Assembly (NCBI GenBank): GCA_934489945.1
Contig: CAKSSY010000021.1
Span: forward strand, 1 to 27,264
Reading direction: 5' to 3'
DNA from: an uncultured Eubacteriales bacterium
GTDB taxonomy: Bacteria > Bacillota > Clostridia > Oscillospirales > CAG-272
Length of the DNA: 27,264 nt
The notes under the pieces are model-generated. The model saw nothing but the letters and a program-made list of their open reading frames with translations. It was not told where the DNA came from and did not search any database. A program made the position numbers and the translations under genes. Each line of letters starts with the position of its first letter. Position 1 is the stretch's first letter. Below, piece by piece: positions 7,769-15,923 of the stretch.

Positions 7769-9671
7769 AATCCAATTCCCTTTTTCCGGTATAAAGTTCG
7801 TAATAGCGACCTCGAAGTGCAAGAAGATCCTCGTGACTGCCGCGTTCAATAATCTCACCGTGTTCCAAAACCATAATCGCATCAGAATTGCGCACGGTGG
7901 AAAGCCGATGTGCAATCACGAAGGTGGTACGATTCTTCATCAGACGATCCATTCCCACCTCAATGTGACGTTCGGTACGAGTGTCCACTGAACTTGTTGC
8001 CTCATCCAAAACCAGAATCGGTGCTTTGGAGAGTGCCGCACGTGCAATGTTCAGAAGCTGACGCTGTCCCTGAGAAAGGTTTGCACCGTCTCCTTCCAGC
8101 ATTGTATCATAACCTTTTTCGAGCCGCATAATAAAGCTGTGTGCCGAAGCCGTCTTGGCGGCGGCAATCACCTCGTCATCGGTTGCGTCCAACCTGCCGT
8201 AGCGAATGTTTTCCCGCACGGTACCGGTAAAGAGGTGCGTGTCCTGCAAAACCATGGCAATGTTTCGTCGCAGATCATGCAAGCGATAACGGGTAATGTC
8301 CACCCCGTCAATCGTGATCTTGCCGGAATCAATGTCGTAAAAACGATTGAGCAGATTGGTAATGGTCGTCTTACCTGCTCCTGTAGAACCGACAAAGGCA
8401 ATTTTTTGTCCCGGATGCGCGTAGAGAGAAATGTTCTTCAAAATCGTTTTTTCGGGCGTGTAACCAAAGGTCACATTTTCCAATTTGACATCGCCGCGGA
8501 TATGAAGGGCATCTGCCGGAAGCGGATCATCCGCCGGCTCGGGTTCCCTGTCCATAATGCCAAACACACGTTCTGCACCCGCAAGAGCCGAGAAAATCGT
8601 ACTCATCTGTTGAGAAATCATATCAATGGGACGTGAAAACTGACGCGAATAGTTGACAAAAACCGCCAGTCCGCCGGGATCAAATCGTCCTGCCACGCAA
8701 AGAAGTCCCCCGATGCCGGCGGTAACGGCATAGTTGATCTGACTTGTGTTGCCGAGTACGGGCCCCATAATACCGCCGAAAAATTGTGCACGGAATTGCT
8801 TTTCTCTCATATCCCCGTTCAAAGTCGAAAATTCCTCAACACTGATCCCCTCGTGATTAAACACCTTAATGACCTTCTGCCCCGAAACCGATTCTTCAAT
8901 GTATCCGTTGATAGCACCAAGTGCCGCCTGCTGTCCGACATAGTATTTGCTTGCCTTTTTGCCGATAAAACCACCGAGCCTGATGAAAAGCGGCACAAAC
9001 ACGATGGTAATAAGCGTCAACCAGATGTTCGTCGTCACCATCATCACAAAAGTACCGATCAACGTAATGGCACCCGAAATCATGTTGATTACCGTGTTGT
9101 TAAGCATCATGTCGATGTTGTCCACATCGTTTGTAAAACGGCTCATGATCTCGCCGTTGCTGTCCCCGTCAAAAACACGCAAAGGAAGCGATTGAATCTT
9201 GGTAAATAAATCGTTGCGTAGCTTCTCGATCGACCCCAACGAAATCGAAAGCATCAGTCTCGATTGCAAATAGGAAGATACTACGCCGATCAGATATACT
9301 GCTCCAACAACAATAAGAATCACCGAAAGATATTCCATCGGGGAATCAAATCGGATTCCGAGGAAGGTCGCCTCTCCCACTCCGATCAGCGCATTCAGAA
9401 TGGGGCGCAGAATATAGGAGCCGACCAAAGCCGAGACCGTGCTGAGGATCATACATACCACGACCAGCACCAATCGGAAACGGTAGGGCGCAAGATACGA
9501 AAACAGCCTCGAAAGTGTAGCTTTCACATTTTTCGGCTTGCCTGACGCACGCACCCCCATTCCCGGACCACCGCCGCGTCTGCCACCGCCCATACCCGGC
9601 ATACCGCCCTTTCCGGGTTTACCTTTGCCGCTGTATTGCTTCTGCAATTCTTCAAGCGTTCTTGCCGCCAT
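7767..9671 (-). CDS. ABC exporter half-transporter, catalytically complete subunit
   Basis: A 634-residue fused membrane and ATPase protein. An unusual Gly/Met/Arg-rich N-terminus (about 15-45) precedes six helices of an ABC exporter domain (about 60-365) and the nucleotide-binding domain (about 392-630). Motifs: Walker A GSTGAGKTT 428-436, Q-loop Gln476, signature LSQGQ 532-536, Walker B ILVLDEA with catalytic Glu557, and switch His588. The signature carries Gln in place of the first Gly of LSGGQ. Its partner upstream lacks the catalytic Glu, so the two genes probably form one heterodimeric exporter for drugs, lipids or peptides (substrate unknown). ATG 9671 overlaps the partner's end by 20 bases and has a strong AGGAGGTG-like site. 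Confidence 0.93.
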   Translation of the reverse strand: MAARTLEELQKQYSGKGKPGKGGMPGMGGGRRGGGPGMGVRASGKPKNVKATLSRLFSYLAPYRFRLVLVVVCMILSTVSALVGSYILRPILNALIGVGEATFLGIRFDSPMEYLSVILIVVGAVYLIGVVSSYLQSRLMLSISLGSIEKLRNDLFTKIQSLPLRVFDGDSNGEIMSRFTNDVDNIDMMLNNTVINMISGAITLIGTFVMMVTTNIWLTLITIVFVPLFIRLGGFIGKKASKYYVGQQAALGAINGYIEESVSGQKVIKVFNHEGISVEEFSTLNGDMREKQFRAQFFGGIMGPVLGNTSQINYAVTAGIGGLLCVAGRFDPGGLAVFVNYSRQFSRPIDMISQQMSTIFSALAGAERVFGIMDREPEPADDPLPADALHIRGDVKLENVTFGYTPEKTILKNISLYAHPGQKIAFVGSTGAGKTTITNLLNRFYDIDSGKITIDGVDITRYRLHDLRRNIAMVLQDTHLFTGTVRENIRYGRLDATDDEVIAAAKTASAHSFIMRLEKGYDTMLEGDGANLSQGQRQLLNIARAALSKAPILVLDEATSSVDTRTERHIEVGMDRLMKNRTTFVIAHRLSTVRNSDAIMVLEHGEIIERGSHEDLLALRGRYYELYTGKRELD

Positions 9672-11460
9672 GCTCCGCCACCTCCTTTTTGTCTGTCTGA
9701 GATTCGTATATCTCCTGATATTCCGTGTTGGATGCGAGCAACTCCTCGTGAGTTCCGATTCCCGTGACTCTGCCCTCGTTCATTACTATGATCTTGTCGG
9801 CATCCTTCACCGAACCAATCCGCTGGGCGATAATGATTTTGGTGGAATCTTTTAATTTGGTACGGAATGCCTCACGGATTTTTGCCTCGGTTGCCGTGTC
9901 AACAGCACTGGTTGAGTCGTCCAGAATCAGAATTTTCGGTTTTTTCAGAAGAGCCCGTGCAATACAAAGTCTTTGCTTCTGCCCGCCGGAAACATTGGTA
10001 CCTCCCTGCCCGAGCGAAGTCTGATATCCCTCATGAAAATCCGAAACAAAACCGTCCGCTTGTGCCGCATCTGCCGCCTCCCGAATTTCCTTCTCATCGG
10101 CATCGTTGTCTCCAAAACGAAGATTGTCGGCAATGCTGCCCGAGAACAGTACATTCTTCTGAAGAACCATACCGATCCCTTCCCGCAGATTGTAAAGTGT
10201 GTAATCACGGACATCGGCACCATCCACAAGAACCTGCCCCTCGTCGGCATCATAAAGACGCGCAATCAGAGAAACCAATGTCGTCTTTCCGCATCCTGTC
10301 GAACCGATAATGCCAACCATCTCGCCCGCACCGATCTTCAGATTGATGTTGTCCAACACCTTGTTCTCACGGTTTTTGTAATAACGGAAAGATACATTCC
10401 GGAATTCAACACTTCCCTTTGTCACCACACGGTGCACGTCCGCCGTCGGCAGATCTGCAACATCCGGCGTTTCGTCCAGAACCTCCGCAATCCGTTTGCC
10501 GGAAGCAAGTGCACGGGAGAAAACGACAAACAGCATCGTGACCATCATCAAAGAACTTAAAATCTGTGTAATATAAGTAACAAACGCCGTCAACTCACCC
10601 GTAGACATTCTTCCCTCATAAAGCATGGCACCGCCGAAACGGTAAACGGCAATCGCCGTGGCGTTCATGATAAAGGTCATCACGGGAGACATCAGAATCA
10701 TGACCTTCATCGCGCCTCCCGATGCCTCCTTCAGATTGCCGTTGGCGCGTGCGAATTTTTCCTTTTCGTAATCCTGCCGGACAAAGGATTTCACGACACG
10801 GACATTGGTAAGATTTTCTCCCACGGTAGAGTTGAGTGCGTCAATTTTGGTCTGCATTCTGGAGAACCGCGGAAAACCTTTGAAAATAATAAGTCCAATC
10901 GAAATCAGCATCAACGGTACCGAAACTGCCAGAACAACCGAAAGCTCCGGATTCAGCGAAATCGCCATAATAAGAGCCCCGACCATCATACCGGGTGCCC
11001 GAAAAAACATCCGGAGCATCATATTGACAAAGTTCTGGAGCTGTGTAATGTCGTTCGTCAGTCTTGTCACCAACGAACCTGTGCTGAATTTGTCAATGTT
11101 GGCAAACGAAAACCCCTGAATTTTGCGGTAAACATCCTCGCGGAGATCGGTCGCAAAATTGACCGCCGCCTTAGCACCGAAAAATGCACCGCCGATTCCG
11201 CCAATCATCATAAGAAGTGCCGTAAGAATCATCCCGACCATAATTGCCACAATGAAACCGTTATTGCCGCAAAGTGCGTACAGACTGCGGATTATTCCCG
11301 GCACCGCCACCTTCGATTCACCGGAGTAAACACCGAAATCAATAATATAAGACAGCAACTTCGGCATCAGTACCTCTCCGACGACCTCCACGATCATACA
11401 AAGCGGACCGATAATAAAGTACCCCAGATAGGGCTTAATATAACGAAACCACCTTTTCAA
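9652..11460 (-). CDS. ABC exporter half-transporter, degenerate-site subunit
   Basis: A 602-residue ABC exporter protein: six membrane helices (about 10-325) and an ATPase domain (about 348-590). Walker A is GSTGCGKTT (386-394), Q-loop Gln434, and a canonical SGGQ signature at 491-494. Walker B ends LILDDST, so the catalytic Glu is Asp515, and the switch His is Gln546 (IIAQR). This asymmetry is the hallmark of heterodimeric type IV exporters such as TM287/288, LmrCD and BmrCD, where one of two ATP sites is inactive. The start codon is TTG 11460. GAGGTG sits five bases upstream, and the next Met (residue 22) would remove part of the first helix. It follows marR by 14 bases. Confidence 0.93.
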   Translation of the reverse strand: MKRWFRYIKPYLGYFIIGPLCMIVEVVGEVLMPKLLSYIIDFGVYSGESKVAVPGIIRSLYALCGNNGFIVAIMVGMILTALLMMIGGIGGAFFGAKAAVNFATDLREDVYRKIQGFSFANIDKFSTGSLVTRLTNDITQLQNFVNMMLRMFFRAPGMMVGALIMAISLNPELSVVLAVSVPLMLISIGLIIFKGFPRFSRMQTKIDALNSTVGENLTNVRVVKSFVRQDYEKEKFARANGNLKEASGGAMKVMILMSPVMTFIMNATAIAVYRFGGAMLYEGRMSTGELTAFVTYITQILSSLMMVTMLFVVFSRALASGKRIAEVLDETPDVADLPTADVHRVVTKGSVEFRNVSFRYYKNRENKVLDNINLKIGAGEMVGIIGSTGCGKTTLVSLIARLYDADEGQVLVDGADVRDYTLYNLREGIGMVLQKNVLFSGSIADNLRFGDNDADEKEIREAADAAQADGFVSDFHEGYQTSLGQGGTNVSGGQKQRLCIARALLKKPKILILDDSTSAVDTATEAKIREAFRTKLKDSTKIIIAQRIGSVKDADKIIVMNEGRVTGIGTHEELLASNTEYQEIYESQTDKKEVAEHGGKNA

Positions 11461-11474
11461 AAAAACACCTCATT

Positions 11475-11936
11475 TCACTCCGACGGCTCCATGTCCGCCT
11501 GCAAATTGCTCTGCATTCTCGCCAGAACCGAGATAAATTGCTCCAATTCCGCGTCCGAAATTCCCGAAAACATTTTTCTGTCAATTTCGGCAAACCTCTC
11601 TGCCGAAAGACGGTAAATTTCCCGCCCCTTTTCGGTCAGACTGACCTCATTGAGACGACTGTCTCCTTCATCCGGTTTTTTCTCCAGATATCCGCCGCTC
11701 TCCAGTTTTTTAAGCGTCACCGCAAGTGCCGCGGGACTGATTTCCAGCTTTTTTGCCAATTCCTTCTGCGAAACACAGCCTCCCGAGGCGGCAATCCGCA
11801 TCAGGACAAAGTGCTGACTCCTGTGTATTCCAAGTTGTGCCGCAAATTTCTCCACCGCCTTTCGATGAAGCCGATCGGTCAGCATAAACATACGGCAAGC
11901 GGCATGCCTCTTTTCGTCGAAACTCCTCTCTTCCAT
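11475..11936 (-). CDS. MarR family transcriptional regulator
   Basis: A 153-residue winged-helix regulator. The recognition region is VSQKELAKKLEISPAALAVT (about 54-73), followed by the wing with the typical DEGDSRLNEVSLTEKGRE segment. Helices at both ends form the dimer interface. It is the first gene of the exporter operon, so it probably represses marR and both ABC genes until a ligand, perhaps an exported compound, binds. Two palindromes at the promoter fit autoregulation. The ribosome site AAAGGAG lies five bases before ATG 11936. The inducer cannot be read from sequence. Confidence 0.94.
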   Translation of the reverse strand: MEERSFDEKRHAACRMFMLTDRLHRKAVEKFAAQLGIHRSQHFVLMRIAASGGCVSQKELAKKLEISPAALAVTLKKLESGGYLEKKPDEGDSRLNEVSLTEKGREIYRLSAERFAEIDRKMFSGISDAELEQFISVLARMQSNLQADMEPSE

Positions 11937-11946
11937 TTTTTCTCCT

Positions 11947-11973
11947 TTAACTTGTTAACGATTAACGTGTTAA
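11947..11973. promoter_or_regulatory. Tandem palindromic operator, probable MarR binding sites
   Basis: Two copies of TTAACnnGTTAA, at 11947-11958 and 11962-11973, each with perfect five-base arms and centres 15 bases apart. The upstream copy touches the last base of the -10 box and both cover the expected start site, a position that would block transcription. Confidence 0.75.
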
Positions 11974-12001
11974 TTATATGCAGATTGAAAGAAATTGTCA
12001 A
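11973..12001 (-). promoter_or_regulatory. Consensus promoter of the marR-ABC operon
   Basis: On the minus strand: perfect TTGACA (12001-11996), 17-base spacer and perfect TATAAT (11978-11973). Such a strong promoter fits a repressed operon. It lies 37 bases upstream of the marR ATG. Confidence 0.92.
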
Positions 12002-12034
12002 GAGAAAAACAGAATTTTTCAATTTGTTCACATA

Positions 12035-12070
12035 AAAAATCTTCCCGTCGGAGATTTCCGACGGGAAGAT
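12035..12070 (-). terminator. Terminator of the lipoprotein gene
   Basis: Perfect 14-base arms (12039-12052 and 12057-12070) around a four-base loop, followed on the minus strand by TTTTTT. It begins 19 bases after the lipoprotein stop codon and separates it from the marR promoter. Confidence 0.93.
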
Positions 12071-12088
12071 GAATCCTATACGTAACTT

Positions 12089-13675
12089 TTATTGCGGGCT
12101 CACAAAATCGATATTGTAATGTACCTCGATTTCCCACGTTTCGCCATTCTCGGGATTCTTCCCGTTCTTGGTCGACTCAAAGGAACAGTACAGTTTGTTG
12201 TCACCATAAACTCTTGCCGCAATATAAATCGCGTTCGGTTTCACGGAATTGTTGAGAACACGGAAACCTGCTTCGGCAGAGACACCGCTCTCAGCAGAAC
12301 GATACTTCACTAAGCGAGTCTGGGTATTGTTGAGATAGTGTTCCTGCTTCTCCACAACGGCAGGTACGGTCTGACTGCCAAGCAAATTGCCGTTTTCATC
12401 ATAGGTATCAAAGCTCTCACAAATCAGTTTGTTTCCCTGCGCGCGCTTCATGGTAAACATCTGGAAATAGAAGCTACCGATATGATAATTGTCTCCGAGC
12501 CAAATTGCCGTCTGATGATTGCGGATACCGTTGGAGTCAATAATGAAATTCTGTGTATGAAGCAGTTCCGGAATTCCGTAAGAATCCGCCGTGCTGGTTC
12601 CCCATGCGTAAATCGTGGCAGTCTGATTGAAGGTGACGGCGGAACACGGAATGACCTCCGTCTTTGTGCGTCCTTCCAACAGCACCTTCTCCCCGTCCGC
12701 AAACAACTCCACAGACTCAATCCGTTCGTCGCCGTGAAAACCGCCACTGAAGTCGCAGGCAGTGGTGGACGACCCGAGCATTTCCAATGCTTCGGGAGAC
12801 AGAGCGGAAGGATCGACATAGGTTTGCTTGAAAGCAAGCGAAACCTCACCGTTTTGCATAACGTCAAACATCTCGCTTCCGAGTACCGACGTTTCTGTCA
12901 CCTTGACAACTTTTACAAGCTGTGCCGCACGGATACGGAAATTGCAGACGTTGGTTGTAGAGTCCGCTTTGTATATGTTTCGGGTGTCATTGTTGTCCAG
13001 AACCATGTTGTAGCGAATGTAATAGTCGCCCGATGGGTCGCTTGTCTGTACATAGATCCTGAATGTGCCATACTGTCCCTTTGCAGTAGCCGGCATCTCC
13101 AAAAGAACCGAACCGGGACGATTGAGTTTTCCCTCCATAGAAACCTCCCTGATCATAACGGTCGAACGACCGGTATTGATAAATCTGAATATATGCTGCC
13201 CCTCTTCCAATCCATTCGCAAAAAGTGCCGATTGCGTTTCGGCGTTGCAGTTGATTTTGGATGCCGGAGCATCGTCCACCGTCAACTCAATGGGAGAATA
13301 CCCATCTGTGGCAGTTGCACCAAACACAACGTCGCCCGTGCAATACCCCGTCAGACGAAGTGTATCTTCCGGAAAAACAAGAAAATAGGAGTCACCGCAA
13401 CGGGTGCAGACCTGCATATCGGTACCGACACGCGCCACATATTGTTCTTCATGATTGTGTCCGAGTGCCGGAATCTCAACCGAATCCGTATATCCGCACT
13501 GTTTACAGGTAGTCGTGGTAACTCCCGCATCGGTGCAGGTCGCCTCCACCGTCTTTACGCTCAGAAATTCCTCGGGATGTGTACAACCGGGTGCCGGCGT
13601 ATCCCCGCAAGAAACAAGAAGAACCGCGCATAAAAGGAGCACACACACCACTACCGTTTTCAGAAAATTTCTCAT
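12089..13675 (-). CDS. Secreted lipoprotein of unknown function, Cys-rich N-terminus
   Basis: A 528-residue protein with a lipoprotein signal: a basic start, a hydrophobic core (about 8-20) and lipobox LVSC with Cys23, so probably anchored to the outer face of the membrane. Residues 30-100 contain CTHPE, ATCTDAG, CKQCGY, IPALGH and VCTRCG, the C.H...C..CG...IPALGH repeat often seen in Bacillota surface proteins, perhaps metal-binding. Residues about 105-185 resemble the jelly-roll of CE2-type esterases (VDDAP..., LEEGQHIFRF). The remaining 340 residues are beta-rich with no motif I recognise. It is a single gene with its own promoter and terminator. A sugar-binding role is only a guess. Confidence 0.82.
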   Translation of the reverse strand: MRNFLKTVVVCVLLLCAVLLVSCGDTPAPGCTHPEEFLSVKTVEATCTDAGVTTTTCKQCGYTDSVEIPALGHNHEEQYVARVGTDMQVCTRCGDSYFLVFPEDTLRLTGYCTGDVVFGATATDGYSPIELTVDDAPASKINCNAETQSALFANGLEEGQHIFRFINTGRSTVMIREVSMEGKLNRPGSVLLEMPATAKGQYGTFRIYVQTSDPSGDYYIRYNMVLDNNDTRNIYKADSTTNVCNFRIRAAQLVKVVKVTETSVLGSEMFDVMQNGEVSLAFKQTYVDPSALSPEALEMLGSSTTACDFSGGFHGDERIESVELFADGEKVLLEGRTKTEVIPCSAVTFNQTATIYAWGTSTADSYGIPELLHTQNFIIDSNGIRNHQTAIWLGDNYHIGSFYFQMFTMKRAQGNKLICESFDTYDENGNLLGSQTVPAVVEKQEHYLNNTQTRLVKYRSAESGVSAEAGFRVLNNSVKPNAIYIAARVYGDNKLYCSFESTKNGKNPENGETWEIEVHYNIDFVSPQ

Positions 13676-13706
13676 TTTTATCTCCGTATCAAAAAGTTAT
13701 GGATAT

Positions 13707-13734
13707 ATTGTATCACAAAACAAATATTTTTCAA
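13707..13734 (-). promoter_or_regulatory. Promoter of the lipoprotein gene
   Basis: On the minus strand: TTGAAA (13734-13729), 16-base spacer and TACAAT (13712-13707) with an extended TGA. The ATG is 31 bases downstream, with GGAG seven bases before it. Confidence 0.75.
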
Positions 13735-13892
13735 GGCTTTTTCGGAATTTTGTCCAAAAATTCATCATCCGAACAGCCGCAGTCCACCCGACTATGCTCG
13801 TCGGCTACCCGAATCTCGCCTTTATACGGCAAATCCCCTCTCTTGGCTGAGACAAAGGAGACGCAGAATTTGTTTACGGATATTCCTTTCAC
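13731..13892 (-). CDS. Possible small ORF coupled to the DUF1015 gene
   Basis: A 53-codon frame starts at GTG 13892 inside the DUF1015 end, in a GTGA four-base overlap with its stop. GGAAG lies six to seven bases upstream. The peptide is hydrophilic with three cysteines, two of them in VDCGCSDDEF near the C-terminus, and ends FLDKIPKKP. I recognise no family. The overlap arrangement is typical of translational coupling, but a frame of this length also arises by chance, and its end runs into the -35 box of the next gene. The stretch could instead be a dispersed intergenic repeat. Confidence 0.28.
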   Translation of the reverse strand: MKGISVNKFCVSFVSAKRGDLPYKGEIRVADEHSRVDCGCSDDEFLDKIPKKP

Positions 13893-15151
13893 TTGATCTT
13901 CCGACATTCGAGATAATACCGCTTGTCGCGGGCGTGCCCCATCGAAAACGTCTTGCGCGGCAAAGCCCCATCACAAATAACCGCTTTGAAAAGCTGATCC
14001 TTCGCCATACCGTCAAAGAGAAATCCGATTGCATCGGACCGCGACGAAATCTTTTCGACCGCGTCAATTCCGTGTATGTAGTCAACGGATGCCCCTTTGT
14101 GCGTGGCAAGATAACCGTCAAGAAAGTCCTGAACCGTCCCCACGGTAAGCTGACTCACAGGATGCGGCACCGTCAGAGTCTTTCTTCCGAAAGTACCGAC
14201 ACAGGTAACGGCTTGTGCAGACACCTTGCCGTCAAGTTCCGCAACATATGTGTCAAATGCTGCCATCACGTCATCGGGATTCACTCCGAACAACACCCTG
14301 TAGATTGGTTCAAACTGTAACGCATCGTCGTGCAGATTGACAATTTCGACAAGCGCAAAGCGCGACGGATGCCTCTTTGCCGCCTCAACCCCGATTTTGG
14401 TCTTCACTTCTTCGTATGCCGCTTTTGCCGACGCAAGCGAGTGATTTCCGTCACCCACGGCAAACAGAAGCGGTTCATACGCCGCACCGTACTTTTTTCG
14501 GATTGCCTCAGGTGTCACCAACGCCTCCAAGTCTCTGCCGACGCGGGAAATCTCCTCGTCGTTCGGGAACCACCCCGAAACGTGACCTCCGCCCAACATC
14601 AGGTCAAAATTGTATGCCACCTCAAAATTCTTTTTCTTGACGGCAAGCGGTTCAATCACCGTTTTTTCCGGATCGTCAATCAGGACCATAACGTGCGGCA
14701 ATTCCAGAGCCGCATCCCGACGGATCGCCACCCTCGGAGGAATACGCTCGGCAACCGTCCCTTCTGTAGCGCGTATCGCCGATACGGCACCCTTTTTATA
14801 GTCGTAACATTCAAGATCGATTTTCCCGATCAACCCGTGGCGGATTCTGCCATCCGACTGAGTGCGTTCCAGATAAATCATGCTGTTCCGATGTTCAATG
14901 AGAACATCGGAAAGATAGCGTCGCATCGTCTCGTTGATGTTCGGCACACGTTTTTCGGTTTCGGCAAGATACGCTTCCGGCAGAATCAGATTCAGCGTGG
15001 AAGGAGCATTCCCCGCAATCTCACGCGCCTTCTCCCAATATTCGGGCTCGCTGGTAAACTGATCACAGGCAACCACTGCCCAGCCCTCTCCTCTCACCTT
15101 ATGAAAATCCGGCAACAGAATATCTGCCGCAGAAAAGCAATTCAACATCAT
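13889..15151 (-). CDS. DUF1015 family protein
   Basis: A 420-residue cytoplasmic protein matching DUF1015: early VVACDQFTSEPEYW (about 27-40), the central VGDGNHSLASAKAAY block with its Asp-Gly-Asn-His motif, and a C-terminal KTFSMGHARDKRYYLECRK. The family is widespread in anaerobes, sometimes next to phosphoglycerate dehydrogenase or serine genes, and has no established reaction. The frame is open 70 codons further upstream, but those residues look non-coding and cross the promoter. The start at 15151 has GGAGG five to six bases ahead. It is divergent from the CarD-family gene. No clear terminator follows before the lipoprotein promoter. Confidence 0.9.
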   Translation of the reverse strand: MMLNCFSAADILLPDFHKVRGEGWAVVACDQFTSEPEYWEKAREIAGNAPSTLNLILPEAYLAETEKRVPNINETMRRYLSDVLIEHRNSMIYLERTQSDGRIRHGLIGKIDLECYDYKKGAVSAIRATEGTVAERIPPRVAIRRDAALELPHVMVLIDDPEKTVIEPLAVKKKNFEVAYNFDLMLGGGHVSGWFPNDEEISRVGRDLEALVTPEAIRKKYGAAYEPLLFAVGDGNHSLASAKAAYEEVKTKIGVEAAKRHPSRFALVEIVNLHDDALQFEPIYRVLFGVNPDDVMAAFDTYVAELDGKVSAQAVTCVGTFGRKTLTVPHPVSQLTVGTVQDFLDGYLATHKGASVDYIHGIDAVEKISSRSDAIGFLFDGMAKDQLFKAVICDGALPRKTFSMGHARDKRYYLECRKIK

Positions 15152-15175
15152 ATTTCCCTCCGTCGGTTTTCTTTT

Positions 15176-15204
15176 ATTGTACCACAGATATTTTCTCAAT
15201 GCAA
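15176..15204 (-). promoter_or_regulatory. Promoter of the DUF1015 gene
   Basis: On the minus strand: TTGCAT (15204-15199), 17-base spacer and TACAAT (15181-15176) with an extended TGG. It lies 25 bases upstream of ATG 15151. Confidence 0.82.
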
Positions 15205-15254
15205 TAAAAAAAACAAATTTGACACTGTGGCCATCAAAAAAATCGAAAAAATCC

Positions 15255-15283
15255 TTGCAACATTTTGTGTTTTTTGGTATAAT
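15255..15283 (+). promoter_or_regulatory. Promoter of the CarD-family gene
   Basis: TTGCAA (15255-15260), 17-base spacer and perfect TATAAT (15278-15283). The expected leader is nearly 60 bases, longer than others here, and includes the palindrome at 15319-15331. Confidence 0.85.
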
Positions 15284-15318
15284 ATTATTATATAGGTATA
15301 TAAGTTGAGTTTTATTTT

Positions 15319-15331
15319 CGTCCGTCGGACG
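15319..15331. promoter_or_regulatory. Palindrome in the CarD-gene leader
   Basis: CGTCCGTCGGACG is a perfect inverted repeat around one central T. It sits four bases upstream of the AAAGGAG ribosome site. It could be an operator or a small RNA hairpin (CGTC/GACG). No regulator is identified. Confidence 0.4.
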
Positions 15332-15347
15332 GCAGAAAGGAGCAAAA

Positions 15348-15878
15348 ATGGCAGAACGCAATTATCAGAAGGGTGAATATGTTGTTTACGGATCGAGTGG
15401 GGTTTGTCTGATTGAGGAGATCGGGGATTTTTCTTTTTCAAACGGCGAACCGTTGCGTTGCTATTTCACACTCCGCCCGATCTCCGATCCCGGCTCGGTA
15501 ATTTATCTGCCTCGTGACAACGATATACTTTTTTCCAGACTCCGACCCGTTCTGACCAAAGAAGAGATACGGGAAATTCTTACTTCCCACCTGAAACGCC
15601 CCGTAGAATGGGATGACAATCGCAAACAACGGAGTGCCTCTTTCCGTGATATGCTCGCCAAGGGAGATCTCGGGGAGCTTTTGTCCATGATCCGTTGTAT
15701 CTGTCTGAAAACAAGGGAATTGACCGCAAACAAGCGGAAATTATCCACAGCGGATCAGGAGGCACTTCAGGGTGCCAAACGAATTGTTCGCGGCGAATTT
15801 TCCTTTTCCCTCGGAATCAGACCGGATGAAGTAACCGACTATATCCGAAGCGTACTCGGCACCGAGGCTGTCATCTGA
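15348..15878 (+). CDS. CarD-family transcription factor
   Basis: A 176-residue protein. The N-terminal CarD/TRCF RNA-polymerase interaction domain (about 1-65) starts with GEYVVYGSSGVCLIEEI, and a helical C-terminal domain (about 75-170) is the part that contacts the promoter fork in CarD and CdnL. The family binds the RNA polymerase beta subunit and stabilises open complexes. Some Clostridial members have unknown targets. AAAGGAG lies five bases before ATG 15348. It is a single gene with its own promoter and a terminator shared with the AraC gene. The family is clear. Which genes it controls is not. Confidence 0.92.
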   Translation: MAERNYQKGEYVVYGSSGVCLIEEIGDFSFSNGEPLRCYFTLRPISDPGSVIYLPRDNDILFSRLRPVLTKEEIREILTSHLKRPVEWDDNRKQRSASFRDMLAKGDLGELLSMIRCICLKTRELTANKRKLSTADQEALQGAKRIVRGEFSFSLGIRPDEVTDYIRSVLGTEAVI

Positions 15879-15886
15879 AAAACGAA

Positions 15887-15920
15887 CCCCGTTTCCGTTG
15901 AGAATCACACGGAAACGGGG
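15887..15920. terminator. Bidirectional terminator, CarD-family and AraC genes
   Basis: Twelve-base perfect arms (15887-15898 and 15909-15920) with a ten-base loop. CTTTTATT follows on the plus strand and TTCGTTTTTC on the minus strand, so it can end both convergent transcripts. Confidence 0.88.
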
Positions 15921-15923
15921 CTT

